64,000 nucleotides of DNA from Dichomitus squalens LYAD-421 SS1 (Eukaryota; Basidiomycota; Agaricomycetes; Polyporales; Polyporaceae): the NCBI RefSeq assembly GCF_000275845.1, contig NW_006766924.1, positions 151,603 to 215,602 on the forward strand, given 5' to 3'. Position 1 is the stretch's first letter, and each line of letters opens with the position of its first letter. Shown piece by piece: positions 56,680 through 64,000 of this stretch. The translations under genes were made by a program, and so were the position numbers. The notes beneath the pieces are model-generated. The model made no database searches. It saw only the letters and a program-made list of their open reading frames with translations, and was not told the origin of the DNA.

Positions 56680-57881
56680 CAATGGCGTGGTGGCGTTCGA
56701 CTCTCAGTTTTATCTCGTAAGTGCTTCTTGTGCCCTTGGACGTGTGGGCCGGCTCTGACCTTTCGCTCTGCAGATCGTTAATTGCTGCTGTGGATGCATG
56801 TTACTGCTCTGTGTACTATTCTCCTGTCTCTTTGGCAGTTCCTCTATCACCCCTCATGGATCCCTCTGCTCGTCGTCACGCCTACCAGCCATCATCTTTT
56901 AGCTAGAACTAACACTCGCTCGATTGTCCTGTTAATGTTATGTATGCGCAACGCTCAGTATGGAGTCCCGTACTATTGTTTTCATTATCGCTAATACGCT
57001 CCTTTCGACATACAATGTACTGAAAGTCCACTCGTCTACATCATACGGATATAGATACGTCTTAGTGTGTACTGCGTTGTCTTGTGCCGTGGTAAGACAT
57101 GGTAACCCAGGACACATCTATGGGTCGACCATTCGGTCTATAAGTCATGACGAGTATGTACATGCTTATTGACCCTTATCGCCGAACAGGAGCTAATAGG
57201 CTCCTGGGGATATGCTCACGTTTGTTGCGATCAACTCGGGACAGGGCAGTCACAGCCACCAGGCACCAAGACCTTTTCGGCCGGAGATCCTCCTGACAGG
57301 CTGCAACCTTGTCCCCCACTTTCATGAGCGTTCGTGACTTCAACCTTTCTAAGGCTACGTCTCGTATGTTCGTAGCTATGACATGCGCAGAAACTGACAT
57401 CTGGCCCCCGCGTCTTCGGAAGTTTGTCCAGATTATGCCCTCGTCGCACGATAACCGCGGCACCCCGCAGTGTGCTGTGCCTGGCTGATGCCACTATGCC
57501 TCTAGACTCCTTTCGCCGACGGAATAGAACTGGAGATCCGGCCTCCTCATTGGTGAAGAACGGGCGGGGCGCCGATTCAAACCTGCTGGCGAAAGACTCT
57601 ACTCACGCAGTCGGAGCCGATGACACGCCGCGGCCTCCGCCCAGTTACAGTAATCCAATCCATTCCTCGCAAATACACAGACGCGCGGGCCCTCGGCGCA
57701 CATACAAAACCGATCCCCACGCACAGTCAAGATGCGTCTTGCCCGTTTCCACACTCCTTTCTCCCACTGTCTCTCGCACTTCGCTTTCTCGTCGCGTCGT
57801 GAAGGATGGCCGTGAAATTTGGGGGCAAATTTGGGGCGATGGTGGGGGCGACCATGGTAGCACTGAAGCTAAAGGATAGTT
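56680..57881. other. Spacer containing the second copy of the NIPA-intron block
   Basis: The first part is the 3' flank of the Sec7 gene. At 57505-57613 lies the block shared with the NIPA intron, in a frame that starts ATG at 57496 and stays open to 57879. It could be an upstream exon of the next gene, but no donor in this frame joins it to the frame of that gene with a sensible acceptor. Confidence 0.45.
57505..57613 (+). repeat. Block recurring in the NIPA gene intron (19250-19359)
   Basis: About 109 bp matching 19250-19359 at roughly three quarters identity, same strand. Readable as DSFRRRNRTGDPASSLVKNG and on, preceded by the ATG at 57496. Whether this is an exon, a decayed mobile fragment or a regulatory block is open. 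Confidence 0.6.
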
Positions 57882-59326
57882 ATGACGAATGTGTGTACCG
57901 TCCGCTTCCCACACTGTTTGTCTAGGGCTCACCTCAAGGATCCACGACTAACAGACTCGTCGCTCCCCAATGAGGAGGAGGGGCTCGGTCATGGGCCCGT
58001 GGCCCTGAGGACAGCGAACCTCGACGAGGACGCCCCAGACGGCGCGTCGCTCCTCGACACCACTCTCCCCAGCGGCCGTTCGAAGCGGCAGCACAGGGCG
58101 GACTGTTGCGTCTGCTGCGGTTTGCGGTATGTCGGACATCATCCGGACTACGGGATATCATCTCATCTTCGCGACATCGTTGCATTTTCATCGATGCAGA
58201 TGCGGGCTGTTCTGGAAGGCGTTCGGCATTGTTTGCTTGCTCTTCCTTGGATGGCAGGCGATCAGATTAGTCATTTGGGCTGCCAAGGTATGAACAACAT
58301 GTTCACTTGCGAAGTACAGTCGCACTTGTCTGACTCAAGTCCCGTTAGCCCAAGGAGACGGGTCTAGAGGGTATGCCCGAGTTCAGCACTTCTCTGGGCT
58401 GTATGGACGCACCAAAGCTGTACAAGGGGGGCAAGTTCGACGTCACCATTCCTGTCGGGGTGAACCAGAACAAGGGCGACCACTCAATGGACTTCCGTGG
58501 CGGTGCGGTCGGGACGATCGTCGTTGCGCAGGGCGAGGCGGATCTTCAGGAGGTCAAGTACGAGATTACTCTCAGGGGGAGCACAGAGGATCTTTTCGAG
58601 GGTGTCGTCCTCGACTACCCCACGCCGGAGGAGGTCGCACAGAACACGAAGAGCAGTCGCTTGCAACTCGCCGTGCCCGCTCCTGTCACCCCGCAGTGCG
58701 CGCGCTTCGACGTGACCGTATTCCTCCCGCCCGCTGTGAAGACGTTACACATCCAGACACATGCAACGACGCAGGTCAAGTTCGACCCCGACTCCAACTT
58801 TAACCTGAACACGCTCTTCGTGACGTTTTACAAGCTCAGCAAGCTGAATATGTTCCTGCCGATCGAGGGCATCCACGCGAACACGTTCATGTATCAGATG
58901 TCGGAGGGCTGGCTCGTCGGCGACGTGACGGTGGTCAACGATGCAACGCTCAACACCCAGCGCGGCGACGCGACGATGAACGTCCGCGTGCACCCCGCGC
59001 CCTCGAGCTCGGAGCCCCCTGCGCCGGTGAAGCTGCTCACGTCGACCGGCGCAGGCCGCGCAGACGTGTTCTTTGTGAACCACGCTGGGTTCCCGCATCG
59101 GCCGATCGACAGCACACACCACACTTCGATGAACGGCAAGGGCACGTACCTGACGTACAAGAAGGCGGGGTTCAACGGGACGGTGGACCTGACCGCGAAG
59201 TCGTTCACGGCAACGGGCCTGCTGAATGCGTTCAAGCAGGACGGCGACTTACCGTACGTTGGAAGCAGAGACGGCGGCGATAGGATGCTCATCAAGTCGC
59301 AGGGCTGGGTGGGGCTCTACTTCTGA
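57882..59326 (+). CDS. Type II membrane protein with a large extracellular domain, function unknown
   Basis: Three exons are clear: up to 58126, 58200-58287 and 58349-59326. From the ATG at 57882 they give 436 residues with phase closing. The true start may be further upstream; the acceptor CTAG at 57924-57925 would fit an extra 5' exon. The N-terminal 75 residues are acidic and cytosolic (EEEGLGHGPVALRTANLDED), then a cysteine patch DCCVCCGLRCGLFW enters one membrane span (AFGIVCLLFLGWQAIRLVIW). The outer domain of about 320 residues is beta-rich: PEFSTSLGCMDAPKLYKGGK, RGGAVGTIVVAQGEADLQEV, MYQMSEGWLVGDVTVVNDAT. It is rich in internal strand pairs. It resembles conserved uncharacterised agaricomycete proteins; no enzyme motif is seen. 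Confidence 0.75.
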
Positions 59327-60154
59327 ACCACGGAAGCGATTGCTTATCGGTTTCACTTCTCCCGTTATCTCTCTCTTGTGTATTGGATGTCATCCTTTCT
59401 ACTCTGTCCTTGTCACTCTCCTTGGCGGACGATGTTGTGTGCATCACTTATACTACCTACTATATTCTACAATTAACAAAGAGACCCATTCGCATCCAGC
59501 GAGATACCGCGGATGCTGCGTGACTGCTGCAATCCTCCGGGATGAAGTTCACGTGGTGCACGCGTCGTAAACGATGCCGTTGCGGATTCCACAAACTTTA
59601 CACCTGGTGGACGCGTCCTTCAGCAAACACCAATCGGTGCGCTCGGGTGGATTGTTGTGCCCCACGCCCACGTCGATGACATCCGTGTGATTCGAATCTC
59701 ATCGGCCAGGCTCAGTGACAAATTTGCGGCTTATTATGACGCAAGGGGGGAGAGGGGGTTCGAGCAAATCGGTTTCAACTCGCCACTCGCTCTGCTGCAC
59801 CGCGTTCTCCCACACAGACGACGTCGCGCATATCTGCAACCCTCTGCCTTGCGAGCCGCACGCTGACCACAGACGAATATCAACCAAGAAGAGACTCAGC
59901 GTAGGACACGCAATACCTGCAGTGAGCCGCCCCGCGTCAACTAGAGCCCGAGCCCTTCTCCTCCCATCCATCACGTCGGAGGTACTGTCAGCTTCACGGA
60001 GTCCTGCACGTTGGACCGCCGTGGACCTACAACGCCATTCCTGTCGCGGCTAACCACGATACCTTCCCGCGAACCCTTGCTTGTCGGCACGCCGTCTGCG
60101 CAATTGGGAAAATCTGGTAAAAGACTCCTTGAGCGATAGGGCACCGACGACGAA
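59327..60154. other. Spacer upstream of the zinc-cluster gene
   Basis: An 828-bp stretch holding the 3' flank of the membrane-protein gene and the promoter of the transcription-factor gene. No recognisable gene; one palindromic GATTCGAATC at about 59691 resembles a pol III B-box core but no tRNA folds around it. Confidence 0.4.
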
Positions 60155-63100
60155 ATGCCGACCAGAAAGGCCTCATCGAACCCGCCGCGGGATCCGAACA
60201 ATGCATCTGAGGACGAGACGGCCGGAGCGGGGCCTTCGGGACAGGGGAAGACGCAGAGAATCGCGAAAGGTAGGAAGCGTTCTCTACCCTGTTAAACATC
60301 CAGTGCTCGTTATTCATTGTTTCCGGTCCTACAGCATGCGACAGGTGCAGAAAGTCGAAGAGTAAATGCGAGCCGTCGCCGAACGAGGGCGAGCCGTGCA
60401 AGGCGTGCGCGGCACTTGAGACAGGCGAGTTTTCCAGTGACTTGTGTGCATATGGAGAGATCTCATATAGTCCGAGGGGCTGCAGAATGCACGTATACAG
60501 GTACGATAGCTTTACCTTTGTTGCCTAGGAGTCTATCTAACACTTTCGTCCCAGCCCCGAGCTTTCGGAGAGGCCCTCCCAAAGGGTACATCCAGGCTAT
60601 GGAGCATCGTTTGCACCAGGTGGAGAGTGTGTTGGCTGCGATCATGTCGTCCACAGATCCGCGCGCGCAGTCCATTGTTGACGAGCTTAGCCAAGATGAT
60701 CTCGCAGCGCACATCCTGGACACCGTGGATGCTGGCCCGTTTGTGCGCATTCGACTTCGAATTACGCATGTACGCTGTACCTGACTGGCGTGTGTTTGCT
60801 TTCGAACAGGGGAAGACTGGGCGCGAACAACGGTCGATCGACACGTCCAAAGACAACTTCTTTCGGTCGATCGTCACCGAGCAGCCAAAAGCGCTCAGCC
60901 ATCGCTCTCGTCGCCAGTCTAGAGCAACGCGGGAAAACGTCATCGAGGCCGTAATTGCATCAGGTATACATAGAAAATCGTCTTCTCCCTCGACGTCATC
61001 GCTGAAGAGCGTACGGAGACCCTCAAATCCAGACCACTCGTCCCACGCTTGCGTGGCAAGACCGCCTTTCCACCAGACTTGCACGCGGCTCCTCCGCCTC
61101 AGAATCATTCAGCCCGGTGCCTGCTTCGCCCACTCCCGACAGTTCGGTCTACAGGCATACTCCAGAACCCCCAAGAAATAAGAGACGACTCGATGGCCAG
61201 CCGTCAGTCCAAACCCCGTCATTTGTGCCGCCATCACAGAGTGGTGCATTTGCGCGATATGTTGAGCTTTGGACATCGAGCTGACACACTATCCTTCTTG
61301 CAGCTGCTGACACTGAAGATTTGGCCGATTGCGCGGACGCTTTTGGAAACTTGTCGATTGACGAGAACAGAGAGGTGCAAGCTTTGACATTCGTCGAATC
61401 CGCAACGCTGAACTCTGTCGCTAGGTCCGCTACCACGGCAATTCTTCCGGACTGCAGCTACTTGCGCTGACTGAGCGAAGCGATGGCCGCAATGCCAAGG
61501 GAATCTGGTCCGTGCTCTCTATGGCTCCCGCTCTCAACTCTAAGCATACTCCTACAGGCGCTTCCCCATGGCCAAAGTCTGGCCGGGCGTCCGGTGGTCG
61601 AATGACCGCACTACAACGCCGCACGCCCAAACCGTCGAAGCTTCCATACATCTTCCACCTCCACAAGTCCAAGACCATCTCGTCGAGGTGTTCTTCGCCC
61701 ACGTCAACCCCTGCATTCCCGTCCTAGATGAAGAGTCCTTCATGGCGCAGTATAAGGCTCAGTACGTGCTCAGTCTCTCCAGCATATTGACTACGATCGC
61801 TGAGCCTGCTATCCGTTAGAACATACGGGTGAGTCGGCGAGTCGCACGGAAAGGCTCATTTCCACGCTAACATTCCTGCCCGGGATGAAGTTACCCCGAC
61901 GCGGAGGACGATCTGCGCCCGTCCGGGAGTGATGCCGAAGTCCGACCAGAACGGCCGCAGAGACTATCGAAGCTCCTGCTCCTCTCCATTTTCGCGTACG
62001 CGGCAAGTCATTTTGACCCTCAGGACACCCGGGCGGGCACCGTTAGTGACCCCGCTGCCGAGTACACCAAGCAAGCGAGGATGATCCTGGATACGATATA
62101 TCAAGAGAGTCGTTCGTCGACTGTCCAGGCACTAGTGCTGCTGGGAATGCGCGAGTTTGGTGCTGGTACGTGTTGGTACGATGCAGATATGCTCTGCATG
62201 CTTATGATCATTCACCTTCACTGTTGTTAGGGAGCCTCGAAGAAGGATGGTTACACATTGGTGAGCGCTGTGGTCCGTTTCCTTGAACTGGTGGGGTTTA
62301 ACCAGAGCTTCGTCTAGGCATGGCCATCCGAATGGCAGGTTTTTCACGATGCAATCGGAAGAAGGACCCATTCTGACAAGTGGAGCAGGCTCTCGACCTC
62401 GGTCTCAATCGCAATTCTGACAAGTGGATGCACAACGGCCGCGAGCTGTTCACCGAGAAGCAAAAGTCCGTTCGGAAACGGATATGGTGGGCATGCTGCC
62501 TTGCTGACAAGTGAGTTCTGAATTTGCGTACGAGTCAAGTCGGTTCCGGGTATCTAATCTCTGCTACGTGCTAGGTTCTCGGCGTTGTTCTTAGGCCGGC
62601 CGATCGCTATTCATGAGAGCGACTTCTCGACGCCGCTACTGGACATCCCACAGGTACGCGTGTCATCTATTCCGCCGGATCTCGCGCGGCTGCTTACAAT
62701 GGGTGTACCACAGGATGATCTTAAGCGGACATGGCAACCATGTTCTTTGGACCCTCTCTACGGTCGCCTCTCGCCAATCCCCGCCATGTACACAAGCTAT
62801 TTCCGTTACATATCGTCTCTATGTACGCCATACCTCAACATCTTGATTGGGTATAGTTAGGCTCATTTCTGACACTTCTGTTAGACATCATAACGGGCGA
62901 AGTTCTGGCAAAGATCTACCGCGTGTCTCGCGAGAACATTCTGCCCAGTCGTGCTGTACGAGAGCAGCTTCATCAACGCTTGTCCCAATGGTCGCTGGAA
63001 CTCCCCGATCACTTGAACTATAGCACCAAGAGCAGCCGACCGTGTCCTCCCCCGCATGTGCTAGCGTTGCACATACAGTATTGGGCGACTATGCTATTGT

Positions 63101-64000
63101 TGCATCGACCATTGTGGGTGCTCCGCTCTTCTAGTATCTGATCTCGTCCTGACTCGGTTCTCCAAAGCATTCCTAACGGCTCAGAGTATGTTTGTGAATG
63201 AATGAATGTGACTAAGTTGCCTGACTGACACAATAAATGTTCCGACTAGCTTAGCGAAGGCCGGATCGCCTTCCCTCAATCCCGATCCAATCGCTTGGGA
63301 ATCATTTGACCTTTGTCAAAGTGCTGCGAGTCAAATAGGATCCTTTGGTTCGTGCATTCACTAGTTGCTTCTGCGCGCGAGGCTCATAGTAAATCTTAGG
63401 CATGTTGTATCAAGAGAAATACGACATGAGATGGGGTCCGCCCTTCCTGTCCAATTGCTTACAAGCGGCTGGGTATGTCTTCAATTCTGCGGAGGTACCG
63501 TGTGTTACTCACAACCTCATTCAGGGTACTTTGCATTGTGACGTGTACGTACTTCGTACAATATTGTCGTTCGGGTTCCTGATCGATTTAGTAGTGAGGT
63601 TCAAGCCTATGGACACGCAAGCGAGTGTTGCCTTGCAGAAGTGCATTGCTGCGCTGAAGGGATTGGAGGTCCGTACAATCACAGCTACCTCAGAGTTAGT
63701 GTACGCTCATCAATGTATGCTTTGGAACAGCGGACATGGACAGTTGCGTATCGCGTGCGGGAGCTGCTTCAAAACGCCAAAGTCCACATCGATCAGACGT
63801 TCAGCACAGGCAACACAACAAGTTCGGCTTCACCAGATGCCCAGGATCAGAGTCTAACTCAAGTATCGCAAAACTCGGTGCGACAGAAACGTCCCGCGCA
63901 GATTGCCTTCGGAGAAGTGTCGTGGCCGCCGCCACCACCACCACCACCACCACGGGCATGGACTTTCGTCTCCACGCCCGGCAGTGTGCCGCTAGTCTCC
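60155..64000 (+). CDS. Zn2Cys6 fungal-specific transcription factor, 3' end beyond the window
   Basis: The first five exons are 60155-60269, 60335-60424, 60486-60500, 60555-60742 and 60810-60963, with phases closing; later exons up to the edge are less certain. The zinc cluster reads CDRCRKSKSKC, nine residues, CKAC, six residues, C. The sixth Cys lies on the 15-nt third exon, behind a GC-AG intron (60425-60485). Then comes the linker SFRRGPPKGYIQAMEHRLHQ, a Ser/Pro region with NKRRLDG (possible nuclear signal), RYHGNSSGLQLLAL and FPMAKVWPGV, HLVEVFFAHVNPCIPVLDEE, and the Fungal_trans middle domain (LLLLSIFAYAASHFD, MAIRMALDLGLNRNSDKW, RKRIWWACCLADKFSALFLG, RPIAIHESDF). Near the edge is a run of nine prolines (about 63930-63955). 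Such factors control nutrient or cell-wall-degrading enzyme genes; targets here are unknown. Confidence 0.88.

Noticed and set aside
57496..57879. Frame from ATG 57496 as first exon of the type II membrane protein
   Set aside because: No GT donor in this frame has the phase needed to join the acceptor at 57925; left open and reported as a repeat block instead.
63928..63957. Run of CCA/CCG triplets near the right edge
   Set aside because: Simple coding repeat for proline in the transcription-factor gene.

Overview
The window reads as nuclear DNA of a mushroom-forming basidiomycete (Agaricomycetes, probably a wood-decay polypore-type fungus). This is inferred from the gene content: a velvet regulator, a P5B ATPase, Mia40, Dcc1, Bos1, a DUF6533-type membrane protein, and a decayed CBM1-carbohydrate esterase. 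It also fits the gene structure: many introns of about 50-65 nt with GT(A/G)(A/C)G donors, CTRAY-like branch sites and CAG/TAG acceptors. Genes lie on both strands with short spacers and there are no operons. All exon models were spliced by hand; where codon phase closes across every junction I say so.

Left part (1-16.7 kb). The window opens on one LTR (34-600) of an element that lies mostly outside. A metallo-beta-lactamase-fold protein and a Tcp11/Sok1-family protein follow, both on the minus strand. Next is a decayed secreted CBM1-CE1 esterase (6198-7028). A stretch of about 7.4 kb with no gene I can name comes after it, then an intact eight-exon velvet-domain regulator (14418-15998).

Middle part (16.7-38.4 kb). 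A NIPA-type magnesium transporter gene has one abnormal 1.1-kb intron; it is divergent from a DUF262 gene. DCC1 (alternative clamp loader) follows, then two short terminal-inverted-repeat elements, an 18-exon oligopeptide transporter, an RRP17/Nol12 ribosome-biogenesis gene convergent with a METTL21-type methyltransferase, a DUF6533-type membrane protein and the Qb-SNARE BOS1.

Right part (38.4-64 kb). A 17-exon P5B ATPase (YPK9/ATP13A2 type) is divergent from BOS1. It is followed by a Ser/Thr-rich single-pass membrane protein, a second and different MBL-fold enzyme, MIA40, a very long Sec7-domain ARF exchange factor, a type II membrane protein, and a Zn2Cys6 transcription factor that runs off the right edge.

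Points most worth a second look: the oversized NIPA intron carrying a block that recurs at 57.5 kb; the eukaryotic DUF262 gene with a 7-nt microexon; the zinc-cluster gene whose sixth metal-binding cysteine sits on a 15-nt exon behind a GC-AG intron; the two TIR elements; and the decayed CBM1-esterase. I found no CRISPR array, rRNA, complete tRNA or dedicated defence locus.
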